A DNA stretch of 64,000 bases, taken from Candidatus Melainabacteria bacterium (GTDB taxonomy: Bacteria > Cyanobacteriota > Vampirovibrionia > Obscuribacterales > Obscuribacteraceae). Below the pieces are notes generated by a model. It was given only the letters and a program-made list of their open reading frames with translations. It did no database searches and was not told the DNA's origin. The stretch covers positions 23,712 to 87,711 of the forward strand of contig JACRFZ010000072.1 of assembly GCA_016212515.1 (NCBI GenBank), read 5' to 3'. The first letter of the stretch is position 1; each line of letters opens with the position of its first letter. Shown one piece after another: positions 51,878 to 60,705 of this stretch. A program made the position numbers and the translations under genes.

Positions 51878-53494
51878 CTAGTGCCGCGATTTTCTAATCT
51901 CAGTCAGTTCCGTGGTCAGCGTCTGAGCTTCCCTGGTACGACCCGCCCCTTGCAAGAGTGCAATGTATTTCTCGTAGGTATCGTCTATCAAACCATTGTT
52001 CCAGCCGCGCATTGCATAAAGGCGGTAATACTCAATGGCCTGGGCAAAATTCGTCATTGCCTCCTCTTTCTGTCCAAGGCGAAGGAAACAATCACCGACA
52101 TGATGTAAATCGTCGGCCATTAGCCCGGTGAGGCGGTCAATTTCTCGCTCCAGCTTGCGTGCGGCTTCGCCCGACTTGCTAGCCTTCTGTATCTTCAGCC
52201 TGGCAATCTCATCGCCATAAGCAACGATGGCCCCTTTCAGCATCAGAGCCGAGCTTTCATAATCACCTTCGTTGAAAGCCTGAAAGGCCTTGGTGGAATC
52301 CATATTCAAGGCTTTATCCACCAACCTTCCCCCCGTGGTCGCCTTGACAATGCCGTTCACCGGTGCCTTATTAGGAGGTTGACTCGGCCCATGCTCAACC
52401 TGCAACGAATGAAAGAGGAAGAGCAAGCCTAGCAAGGAAATAGCAGCGGTTAAGGCAAAGACCAGTATTTGCTTTGTACGGGTCGCCTTTCCTCCCGCTT
52501 GCTTGTTCCCAACTCCTTCATAGACTGCCGGTTTGCCGCTCAGTACCCGCTCAAGATCTCGCTTCAAGTCGGCCACAGTTTGATAGCGCTGGTCGGGCGA
52601 CTTCTGCAAACAAAAGCTTAACAGCCGCCCAAGCCCATTGGGCAAAGTCTGACCAGCCACACGATCGGCGTCGGGAAGCGGTGCACTCAGGTGCAGCATC
52701 ACGGTTTGAATGGCCGTCTCACCGGCATAGGGAGGAGAACCGGTGAGCATTTCAAAGAGCAGACAGCCCAGTGAATAAAGGTCGGCACGGGCATCGACCT
52801 TACTGCTGAGACCCTGCTCAGGCGCCATATATAGCGGACTACCGAAAATCTCGCCGGTACCAGTGAGCCCCTGAGTTTCGGTGCCGGAAGTGACACGCGC
52901 CACGCCAAAATCGAGTATCCGGGGGCAATACACCGCTCCATCCGAGCCAGGTACTGGCGACAGCAAAATATTGGCAGGCTTTATGTCCCGGTGCACAAGT
53001 CCGTTTTCATGGGCTTCAATCAAGCCGGTGCAAATTCCCAAAACTATGGGCAGCGCCTCCGCAACTGTCAGTTTCCCCTTCCTTTTGAGGAATTGCTCAA
53101 GGCTTTCACCTTCAGCATAGTCCATGACCATGTAGGCCGCACCATCGGTAGTGACACCATAGTCACGCAGCGAAATCAAGTTAGGATGCTTGAGTCGACT
53201 GGCAGCTTTAGCCTCGGCTAGAAAGCGTTTGGAAGTAGTCTCACCGCCTTTGAGAAGCAGCTCGGGATTGACTACCTTCACGGCCACGATTTCATTGAGG
53301 TCTTTATGTCGAGCCTTGAAGACCGTCCCCATGCCGCCTCGACCCACTTGCTCGATAATCTCGTACTTATCAGGCAAAGTGTAGACCACACTCTGTACCA
53401 GGGTTGAAGGAGCGCTTTCGCTCTCCACAAGGGAGTCAGGTGAGCCGGACCTCTCAAGCAGTTCTTCAATATCAGTTTTGTCTTCTAATGCCAT
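51878..53494 (-). CDS. Ser/Thr protein kinase with TM and periplasmic TPR-like tail
   Basis: Numbering from ATG 53494, two residues shorter than the GTG 53500 frame. Kinase core about 45-320: GRGGMGTVFKARHKDLNEIV, VAVKVV, HRDIKPANIL, DFGVARV, and the P+1 loop GSPLYMAPEQGL. A TM helix at about 343-362 (VFALTAAISLLGLLFLFHSL) is followed by about 170 residues outside, with helices that end in a TPR-like pair (HVGDCFLRLGQKEEAMTNFA). AAAGGTGACC precedes ATG 53494. It is a close paralogue of the next gene upstream, 25 bases away. Confidence 0.92.
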   Translation of the reverse strand: MALEDKTDIEELLERSGSPDSLVESESAPSTLVQSVVYTLPDKYEIIEQVGRGGMGTVFKARHKDLNEIVAVKVVNPELLLKGGETTSKRFLAEAKAASRLKHPNLISLRDYGVTTDGAAYMVMDYAEGESLEQFLKRKGKLTVAEALPIVLGICTGLIEAHENGLVHRDIKPANILLSPVPGSDGAVYCPRILDFGVARVTSGTETQGLTGTGEIFGSPLYMAPEQGLSSKVDARADLYSLGCLLFEMLTGSPPYAGETAIQTVMLHLSAPLPDADRVAGQTLPNGLGRLLSFCLQKSPDQRYQTVADLKRDLERVLSGKPAVYEGVGNKQAGGKATRTKQILVFALTAAISLLGLLFLFHSLQVEHGPSQPPNKAPVNGIVKATTGGRLVDKALNMDSTKAFQAFNEGDYESSALMLKGAIVAYGDEIARLKIQKASKSGEAARKLEREIDRLTGLMADDLHHVGDCFLRLGQKEEAMTNFAQAIEYYRLYAMRGWNNGLIDDTYEKYIALLQGAGRTREAQTLTTELTEIRKSRH

Positions 53495-53525
53495 GGTCAC
53501 CTTTACAGAACATCGACCCGCACCT

Positions 53526-55217
53526 TCATTGCCGCCGGCTTTTGACTAACTCTCGCTCCTGCTCGACGCGAGTAGCTTCAGAAGTTTGCCCGGTCTGCTT
53601 GAGAAGCTCAATATAGGAATTATAGGAATCGTCAATGTAAGGGTTTGGCCAGCCATTCATCGCGTAAGGCTTATACACTTCCAGTGCACTCTTATAGTTT
53701 GAGATGGCGTCCTCTACCATTCCAAGGTGCTTGTAGCAATCTCCCACATGATGCAGATTGTCGCCTTTCAAGCCATCTATCTCACTTATGTACTGCCTCA
53801 GTACTTGCTTCCGCCGCCCCCCTTTCGTTCGCTCCAACTCCTTGTGAAGCTTGATCAAGGCGTCATCATAGACACTGATGGCACCCTTGAGCATGATGGC
53901 CGAACTTTGATAATCCCCGCGCTGAAACGCTTCCAGAGATTTGGTCACATCCATCTCTCTGGCTTGCTTAACCAGATCGTCGGCAGAATTGGCCTTCCCT
54001 CCCTTTGTATAGGCAGGCTTCATACCAACGGCATTACCGGGAGCGCCTCCCTTAAAAAACGCCGGAGCAAATTGGGCGGCAACAACAAGGCCGGCAATGG
54101 CAACCGTACTCACAAGAGCGAAAGCCACCAGCTTGCCCGCCTTTTCACTGGCTGCGCTGGCCGGTCTGGCAACTTTTCGAGCTTGTTCGAATTTTCCGCC
54201 GCGACCTTCGTCGCCGGAACCCGCTCTGTCACCAGTGGCAGTGCTGACTGATGCCGACTTGCCGCTCAAGATGAGCTCCAATTCCTGCTTCAGGTCGGCC
54301 ACACTTTGATAACGCCTGGCCGGTGTCTTGTCCATACAACGAGCGATCACCTGAGACAGTCCGCCTGGAAGGGCATAGCCCACCGTGAGGGTAGCACTCG
54401 GCACAGGCGAGTTTAAATGCATCATGATGGTCTGAATGGCGTTCTCACCAAGAAAGGGTGGACGACCAGTGACCATTTCAAACAATAAGCAACCCAGTGA
54501 ATACAAGTCGGCCCGTTGATCCACTTTACTGCTCATACTCTGTTCCGGCGCGATATAAAGCGGACTGCCGAAGACTTCCCCGGTGGCCGTCAGCCCCTGG
54601 GTGCGACCATCGGCAGACGAAACCCGAGCGATACCGAAGTCAAGAATCTTGGGCTGAAAGTTACTCCCACCCTGGCCCTCGGCAGCGCCTGTGCAAGACA
54701 AAATCACATTGGCCGGTTTGACGTCGCGGTGCACCAGCCCTTTGCTGTGAGCCTCAGTCAAACCGTCGCAAATTCCCAGAGCAATCTTCAGGGCTTCATT
54801 TACTTCCAGCTTGCCCCGCCGCTTTAAGTAGTCTTCCAGACTCTCACCTTGCACGAACTCCATGACCATATAGGCGGCACCTTCACTGGTGACACCATAA
54901 TCTTTCAGTCCGATCAAGTTTGGATGATTGAGACGGCTGGCGGCCTTTGCTTCCGCCAGAAAGCGCCTGGAAGTGGCTTCGCCCTCTTTCTCCACCAGCT
55001 CGGGATTGATTACTTTAATGGCCACAACTTCGTCAAGATCTTTGTGCCTGGCCTTGAAGACCGTACCCATGCCGCCTCGGCCGAGCCGCTCCAGCACCTC
55101 ATACTTTTCCGGCAAGCTGTAAACTACACTTTGAACAAGTTTAGTGTCGCGCATAAGCGGCGCACCGCCATCGGTCTCGCTAAAGGTTGTCTTCTGTAAC
55201 TCTTCTTCCACAGACAC
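53526..55217 (-). CDS. Ser/Thr protein kinase with TM and periplasmic TPR-like tail (paralogue)
   Basis: A 563-residue paralogue of the kinase at 51878. Core: GRGGMGTVFKARHKDLDEVV with Lys68, HRDVKPANVIL with Asp165, DFGIARV, and GSPLYIAPEQSM. A TM helix at about 360-382 (LVAFALVSTVAIAGLVVAAQ) precedes an external tail holding DLVKQAREMDVTKSLEAFQR and the TPR-like HVGDCYKHLGMVEDAISNYK. The start is GTG 55217. Shared blocks through kinase and tail point to a tandem gene duplication. It starts 48 bases after the Lys/Ala-rich gene stop, probably one transcript. Confidence 0.92.
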   Translation of the reverse strand: MSVEEELQKTTFSETDGGAPLMRDTKLVQSVVYSLPEKYEVLERLGRGGMGTVFKARHKDLDEVVAIKVINPELVEKEGEATSRRFLAEAKAASRLNHPNLIGLKDYGVTSEGAAYMVMEFVQGESLEDYLKRRGKLEVNEALKIALGICDGLTEAHSKGLVHRDVKPANVILSCTGAAEGQGGSNFQPKILDFGIARVSSADGRTQGLTATGEVFGSPLYIAPEQSMSSKVDQRADLYSLGCLLFEMVTGRPPFLGENAIQTIMMHLNSPVPSATLTVGYALPGGLSQVIARCMDKTPARRYQSVADLKQELELILSGKSASVSTATGDRAGSGDEGRGGKFEQARKVARPASAASEKAGKLVAFALVSTVAIAGLVVAAQFAPAFFKGGAPGNAVGMKPAYTKGGKANSADDLVKQAREMDVTKSLEAFQRGDYQSSAIMLKGAISVYDDALIKLHKELERTKGGRRKQVLRQYISEIDGLKGDNLHHVGDCYKHLGMVEDAISNYKSALEVYKPYAMNGWPNPYIDDSYNSYIELLKQTGQTSEATRVEQERELVKSRRQ

Positions 55218-55265
55218 CCACCACCGTATTTAGTGCTGACTCCGCACCCTTCCTTCGTGGATACC

Positions 55266-55697
55266 CTAATGCGGCTTATGTTTCTCAGGGCCGGATGCCC
55301 CATCATTTTTAGCTGAGCCATCCTTAGCTGAGCCATTCTTAGCCGAGCCATTCTGAGCTGAGCCATTCTTACCAGCACCGTTCTTCGCTCCGGATTTGGA
55401 AGCCGCCTTATCGTCCTTAGCAGCAGAACCAGACTTAGCAGATTTACCGGACTTACCGGCATTTGACTTAGCCCCCTCGTGTCGGCTGCCGGCAGGCTTT
55501 GTTGCCCCTGCCGCAGCACCAGGTTTCACAACCGTAGCCGGCGGAGCTGTCTTCACCGGCTCGCTCTGCTTCTGCACCACAGGCGGTAGCGTCGCATCGA
55601 CGACGAGCACCGGGTGTGTATTGAAACCGTAGGCAAAGCCGCCAAGAAACGCATTGATAGCCGCTAAGGTAGAGATGAATATGCCTTTCGCTTTCAT
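55266..55697 (-). CDS. Small envelope protein with Lys/Ala/Gly-rich repeat tail
   Basis: The 143-residue protein has one N-terminal hydrophobic segment (GIFISTLAAINAFLGGFAYG) acting as signal or anchor. The rest is low-complexity: Pro/Val/Ala region (VKTAPPATVVKPGAAAGATK), then Lys/Ser/Ala, and a run of five-residue units NGSAK or DGSAK (AGKNGSAQNGSAKNGSAKDG) near 105-130, ending in HKPH. No enzyme domain. It starts directly after the stop of the next gene (TAGATG), so translation is coupled. Possibly a cell-wall or DNA-contacting spacer. Confidence 0.55.
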   Translation of the reverse strand: MKAKGIFISTLAAINAFLGGFAYGFNTHPVLVVDATLPPVVQKQSEPVKTAPPATVVKPGAAAGATKPAGSRHEGAKSNAGKSGKSAKSGSAAKDDKAASKSGAKNGAGKNGSAQNGSAKNGSAKDGSAKNDGASGPEKHKPH

Positions 55698-56390
55698 CTA
55701 TTCGCCCTTGAAATGTTTGGTTTCGTTGTAGTCTTCCGTATCAGCAGCGGTTCGGCTGTAACTCATGAGCACATCCTTGGCGGCATAATTATCTTGCACA
55801 TGCGCACCTTTGACCAGCTTGACCGTCACCGAATAACCGGGGTCACCAGTATGTTTGTTGTACTGTTCCCCAAGAGCCTTCGCTTCGAATTTGACGGCGT
55901 TGTCGCCTGAATGTACGAGCTTGGTGACGTCGATGATCTTGTCCGGTCCGAAGAAGGCGTCTACGGGCGTACCATTGACCTGCACCGTTATGGAGTAACC
56001 ACAATAATCGGCACCGGAAGAAATAAGCCAGTATTTGGTTTTCTCCTGCTTCTTAGGTTCGCTCTGAGCGGTGCTCTCCTGCGGCTTTTGATCATCCGCC
56101 TTGCCCTCAACCTTTGCAGTCGGCGCCTTAGCGCCGGACTCTACTGGAGTTGCCGGCTGAGGTTTAGAGGCAGCACTTGTATTGGCTGCATCGGCTTTAC
56201 CCGGTTCAATCCCCAGTTCTTTGAGGGTCTTGGCGCCGGCTGTACCGGGCGGCACCAGTTGTATGGGCGCCAGCTTCTGATTGATGCCCACAAAATATCC
56301 GCCTAAGCCGGCACCACCCACCACCAGTACCAAGATTATAAAGTCTGTAATCGCACCCAGAACCGTCTTACCGGTGATCTTATCTGACAT
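55698..56390 (-). CDS. Membrane-anchored protein with periplasmic beta domain
   Basis: The 230-residue product starts at ATG 56390 with AGGAG five bases away. One TM helix lies at about 12-36 (AITDFIILVLVVGGAGLGGY). A Pro/Ala/Lys-rich linker (VESGAKAPTAKVEGKADDQK) leads to a C-terminal beta-rich domain of about 100 residues: TKYWLISSGADYCGYSITVQ, VNGTPVDAFFGPDKIIDVTK and DPGYSVTVKLVKGAHVQDNY. The domain is not recognised. It heads the minus-strand run that contains three kinases and diverges from the matrixin gene. Confidence 0.6.
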   Translation of the reverse strand: MSDKITGKTVLGAITDFIILVLVVGGAGLGGYFVGINQKLAPIQLVPPGTAGAKTLKELGIEPGKADAANTSAASKPQPATPVESGAKAPTAKVEGKADDQKPQESTAQSEPKKQEKTKYWLISSGADYCGYSITVQVNGTPVDAFFGPDKIIDVTKLVHSGDNAVKFEAKALGEQYNKHTGDPGYSVTVKLVKGAHVQDNYAAKDVLMSYSRTAADTEDYNETKHFKGE

Positions 56391-56559
56391 TTCCACTCCT
56401 GCCTGAACTGCAGAGATCTTACCCGCCGACGCCGCCTGTGAATCAGCCCCGCGCTCACAAGTAAGATATTACTAGATGAAAACAAAAGAGTTTGTTCAAG
56501 ACATCCAAGTGGCATAAAAAGCGAACAATTTATCATACGTTCAGGGGTAGATTTAGACC

Positions 56560-58233
56560 TTGCCAAATTTCAAGAAAATCGCCGTGGGGTTGGCGCTGCA
56601 CCTCACACTCCTGGGTCTGGCGGGCGGATCGGCCCTGGCTCAGGCCAGTTATGAGAAAGAGAAAGCCACTTACGAGGCCTGTCAGAAGGCAAGCAGCTTG
56701 ATAGCGAACCGGCAGTTTGATGAAGCGAGCAATATCCTCAACCAGGCGGCAAAAAACGACCCTACCTCTTACTCGGGCTACTTACACCGGCAGCTATCGA
56801 CTTGTTATCGCAACACCAGGCGCTACTCCAGTGCCGTCGCCGAAATAAAAACGGCAAGCAAGTACGACCCGGCCTATAAGCGCACCGACTACGACTTGGC
56901 CATGATCTACTACGACGAGGGCAAGTTGGAGCAAGCCGTTGCCGGACTGGAAGCAGCTAAAAACAGCACCGATGCGGATATCAGCGCCGAAGCCAGGAAG
57001 CTTCTAAAGGAAGTAGGCGCCTATGGAAACCTGCAAGCAGCCACAAAAAGCATCGAGAAAGGCAAACTGAAAGAGGCCAAGAAACAACTCCTGCAGGCAG
57101 CCGCCTATGATCCCTCACCTTATTCGGGAAGCATCCATGCCAATCTCTCGTTTACATTGCGCGGCACCGGGGAGCCGGAAAAGGCTATCGTGGAAGCGAA
57201 AAAGGCACTGGCAATAGATCCCAGCGACAAATACACTCTCTACACCCTGGCCCTGTCCTACCAGGACATCGGAGATTTCCGAGAGTCGATCAAGTGGTTG
57301 CGGGCCTATGCCCAGGTGGAAACAGACCCGAAAGATAGGCAGCAGGCCCTCACCTATTTGCAAGAACTTACCGACGACCTCGGCAAACAATCGCCCAGAG
57401 ACAACGACAAGCCCGACTACATGGAACAGCTCAAGACACAGCAACACACAGCCAGTTGGCCGGCCTCGAAAATGCCCTTAAAAATCTATATTAAGCCGGC
57501 AACCGGTGTTAAGGGCTTCAAACCAAATTTCAACAGCTTCGTCGTTCACTCTATGGACACCTGGTGTTCGATCTGTCCAAAAATCTCCTACAAAATTGTG
57601 GAAAGCCGGGCCCAGGCCGACATCAAAGTGGTCTGGACCAGTGAACCGCTCACCCTGAATGAGAACGGCAGAACCAGACAGAAAGCCGGTCTCACTGATG
57701 TTAGTCGGACCGGCGACGACAATATAATCGACGCCCTGGTAAGAATTCGCACCATCAACGCCTTCGCCGATAGCCCCATTGAAGACGGCGAATGTGCCTC
57801 GGTTACCATGCACGAATTGGGGCATGCGCTCGGGCTCGGGCATTCTACAAATGTCTGCGACATTATGTATTTCGGCTCTTCCAGCAAACAAACCGGCATG
57901 CCTACCGGCAGGGACAGCCGCACCATAGCCAAACTCTACAAGGAACAGCCGATTCTGATAGCCACCACCCAGAAACCAGTCAAACCTCTGGCCATACAGT
58001 ATTTACCGCCGCCGGCCTTCCTGCCGCCCAAACCGAAAGACACGTCCAATTTACCCCCGCCAATCTTCCTGCCACCACCTCTGACGAAAGAAGCGCAGAA
58101 GCTGAAACCGCCCATCTTCATACCGCCCCCCTTACGGGCGACGAATCAACCACCGAAAGGCAGCGGACCGGAAGGAAACCCGCACAGAGAAGGTAAGACG
58201 CCAATGCCTTTCTTTTTGCCGCCGCCCAAATAG
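56560..58233 (+). CDS. Secreted TPR-matrixin-like zinc metalloprotease with Pro-rich tail
   Basis: Residues 1-28 form a signal peptide (GLALHLTLLGLAGGSALAQA). TPR units occupy about 35-290 (YLHRQLSTCYRNTRRYSSAV; TLYTLALSYQDIGDFRESIK). A metzincin-type protease domain follows at about 305-460, with the zinc motif HELGHALGLGH (His418, Glu419, His422, His428) and Met436 as the Met-turn (CDIMYFG). The last 80 residues repeat a proline-aromatic-proline pattern four times (PPPAFLPPK, PPPIFLPPP, PPIFIPPP, MPFFLPPP). The start is TTG 56560 with a weak ribosome site. All protease residues are intact; the substrate is unknown. Confidence 0.85.
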   Translation: MPNFKKIAVGLALHLTLLGLAGGSALAQASYEKEKATYEACQKASSLIANRQFDEASNILNQAAKNDPTSYSGYLHRQLSTCYRNTRRYSSAVAEIKTASKYDPAYKRTDYDLAMIYYDEGKLEQAVAGLEAAKNSTDADISAEARKLLKEVGAYGNLQAATKSIEKGKLKEAKKQLLQAAAYDPSPYSGSIHANLSFTLRGTGEPEKAIVEAKKALAIDPSDKYTLYTLALSYQDIGDFRESIKWLRAYAQVETDPKDRQQALTYLQELTDDLGKQSPRDNDKPDYMEQLKTQQHTASWPASKMPLKIYIKPATGVKGFKPNFNSFVVHSMDTWCSICPKISYKIVESRAQADIKVVWTSEPLTLNENGRTRQKAGLTDVSRTGDDNIIDALVRIRTINAFADSPIEDGECASVTMHELGHALGLGHSTNVCDIMYFGSSSKQTGMPTGRDSRTIAKLYKEQPILIATTQKPVKPLAIQYLPPPAFLPPKPKDTSNLPPPIFLPPPLTKEAQKLKPPIFIPPPLRATNQPPKGSGPEGNPHREGKTPMPFFLPPPK

Positions 58234-58261
58234 GCTGAGCGGCAATATCAGGCTGAAAGGT

Positions 58262-60457
58262 TCAGGGCAGAATGGCATTGATCACGGACAGCACGGCCAC
58301 AAAAACCGAAAGACCGGCCATGGAAAGACCCATAAGGCGATTTATTCGCGCACCTGTTGCCAGACCAAGACCGGCGAAAATACCAGCCAGCACTAAGGCC
58401 GGAATAACCGTGCGAAAACGCATCAGCCAGAGAGGCAGCGGCATCTCCGGCTCGAAGGAGAGCACACAGCAATAGGGCTGCCGCACTTCCAGTCGCGGGC
58501 CAAGACCCAGGATGGAACGACCGAGGGAACTGGTTTTGTCGGCGCTATCATAAATTTCCCCGTTGCAAGAAACATTCAGGTAAACCATATTCGGACCGTT
58601 GCCCTTGACCAGTTTGCCCTGCTTGTCTGCCACATGCACAACCATGACCGAGTCGGTTTCTTTCTTACTCTTCACCTGATAGAAACAAGCGGCGACTGAG
58701 CCCGCTTTCAAAGGCGGCTCCGAGGGGAAAAGAGCACCCATGCGCAGATTGGCCAGAGTGGCGTCCAGGGTGGCCTTGTTGGTGCCGGCACCAGCGTCGA
58801 GATCGGCCGCCAGATAGCTGGGACGATCTTCTCTGCTGGTGAACGGATTCAAGAGGGTAAAAGCTTCAGAATCGGTAGTCTCACCGCCGAGGGCGGAAGA
58901 AATTACACCATCAGCGCTCTTGCCGCTCTCGCTTTCGGAAGCACCGGCGACGGCGCTGCTTTCCGTTGTCGAGCCGGTGGAAGCAGCCGCATCGGCAGTG
59001 GTGCTCTCTCCGGAAGCAGTGCCAGCGGGGCTGGAGGATTCGGCAGACTCGGCTCCGGATTCAGAAGATTCAGAAGAAGAGTTGGGCGAGCTGGTGCCGC
59101 CGTTTTTGGCGTAGGTCTTAATGGCATCGACTACAGTTGAAACGGTCATAAAGTCTGACAGGGCAGCCGGGTACGACTTCTTCTGCCGGAAGTAGAGGAC
59201 GCCCAGCTCACCCAAAAATTTGGCATTGTTCACAGCCTTAGCCAGATCGCTACCTTCATCGTAGTAAGGCGTGCCGTCCTCATCGACCAGATAGCCGTCG
59301 CGCTCTTGTAACCATAGTTCCTTATTGAAGACGCTGGAAGGTACGGAGCGGCAGAAATCATCAAGACCCAGTCCGAAGCCGCTGAATCCTACTTTGAGAA
59401 AAGTCTTGCCGTAACCAAGACTGACGGTCTTATTGCTCAAATAGCGAAGAGACCTCAAACCGTCAGCCGAGGTTCTGGTACGAGCCAGAGCCGAGGGAAC
59501 ATCGGCGGTGGCAAAGGGAATCCAGAGATAATAAATAGATGAAACCATCACCGCCGTGGTCAAACAAACAAGAATAGCTTTTACGACGTTCTCGGTTCGC
59601 TCACGGGCCTCGCGCTCAAACATCTCCTCGCGATCACGCAAATCCTGATCGCTCAATTGAAACCGCCTGGGTACACGGTTCTGCTCCGACTCAGACCCAG
59701 ACTCAGACTCGTTCTCAGCATCGGCAGACACATAGACATTAGTGTCGGCTTTGGAAGGTTTCTCTCCGTCCAGGACACTGGCAACATCATCGGAATCGCT
59801 ACGGCTACCGCCTCTGTAGCCGGCGTTTGCGCTTGTTCCCGCCCGATCTGTGCGGTCGCCGCCGTGGGAGCGATCGGAGCCCTTGTTATCATGAAACTCT
59901 ACCCGCTTGGGCGCCTCGAAGGCACCGGTAGAAGCGCTCTTGCCGGGGGTCACGGGAGCATTTCCGGGATTACTTCCCAGCGAGCCACTGGGCTGCCAGG
60001 CCACGGTTTTGTCCTGTAAGTCAACGGCTGAGCGAGGCGGCGACGTACCGCGCTGATCCAAACTCTGGGACTGCCCGCTGCGACCTTTCGGTTCACCAAA
60101 TAGCCCGCCGCCGAAATTGACTGAATCATCCTTGAGACCCACAGCCGCTCTCGATGCCAGTAGTTTGGCCTCCAGGGCTTCCATTTCTTTACGCCACTGC
60201 CTCACTCCGGGATGATCTTCCCCGAGCAGGTTTTCTCCCAATCTAACCAGACGCCGGTTATATTCAAGGGCACCGTATGTGTCACCTACCTCCTTCTTTA
60301 TTACCACCAGACATTCAAGACACTCGGCATAATCGGGATGATCTTCCGAAAGCACCTTCAGTAGCTGCGTGTAGCACTGATCTGCGCGCACGGCGTCAGC
60401 CCTTTCAAAGGCATCGCGAGCTTGTTGCAGTAGTATGGATTCGGGAGAGGGAGGCAA
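58262..60457 (-). CDS. Membrane TPR-containing protein with Ser/Gly-rich linkers
   Basis: The 731-residue protein starts with a TPR-like helical region (RADQCYTQLLKVLSEDHPDY; TYGALEYNRRLVRLGENLLG), then a disordered linker to about 260 rich in Gly, Ser and Asp. A TM helix lies at about 292-313 (AILVCLTTAVMVSSIYYLWI). An external domain to about 665 includes a Ser/Ala/Gly-rich segment (SSSESSESGAESAESSSPAG), and two TM helices close the protein (VIPALVLAGIFAGLGLATGA; MAGLSVFVAVLSVINAILP). Start TTG 60457, weak ribosome site. Function unknown. Confidence 0.55.
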   Translation of the reverse strand: MPPSPESILLQQARDAFERADAVRADQCYTQLLKVLSEDHPDYAECLECLVVIKKEVGDTYGALEYNRRLVRLGENLLGEDHPGVRQWRKEMEALEAKLLASRAAVGLKDDSVNFGGGLFGEPKGRSGQSQSLDQRGTSPPRSAVDLQDKTVAWQPSGSLGSNPGNAPVTPGKSASTGAFEAPKRVEFHDNKGSDRSHGGDRTDRAGTSANAGYRGGSRSDSDDVASVLDGEKPSKADTNVYVSADAENESESGSESEQNRVPRRFQLSDQDLRDREEMFEREARERTENVVKAILVCLTTAVMVSSIYYLWIPFATADVPSALARTRTSADGLRSLRYLSNKTVSLGYGKTFLKVGFSGFGLGLDDFCRSVPSSVFNKELWLQERDGYLVDEDGTPYYDEGSDLAKAVNNAKFLGELGVLYFRQKKSYPAALSDFMTVSTVVDAIKTYAKNGGTSSPNSSSESSESGAESAESSSPAGTASGESTTADAAASTGSTTESSAVAGASESESGKSADGVISSALGGETTDSEAFTLLNPFTSREDRPSYLAADLDAGAGTNKATLDATLANLRMGALFPSEPPLKAGSVAACFYQVKSKKETDSVMVVHVADKQGKLVKGNGPNMVYLNVSCNGEIYDSADKTSSLGRSILGLGPRLEVRQPYCCVLSFEPEMPLPLWLMRFRTVIPALVLAGIFAGLGLATGARINRLMGLSMAGLSVFVAVLSVINAILP

Positions 60458-60705
60458 TTAAGATCTACCGCCAAAAGGATAGGAATTGTTCCAGGAACTC
60501 TCTTAAAAGATACCGTAGGACAAAAGACGGGTGCCGATAAATTTGGATACGGCAAAGGGGAGGGATACCGGACTTTACTTACAACTCTAATCTATCAAAG
60601 AAACTGCCAAAACACCAGGTAAAACCTCAGTCTAATCAAAAGACCAGACAGAGCGGACCAGCCTGAGAAAAGCCCGGCATCCAAATGCTATCGACTGCCA
60701 ACCGG

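Noticed and set aside
57792..58196. 134-residue + frame inside the matrixin gene
   Set aside because: Out-of-frame reading of the protease and Pro-rich tail; His/Gln/Thr-rich with no domain.
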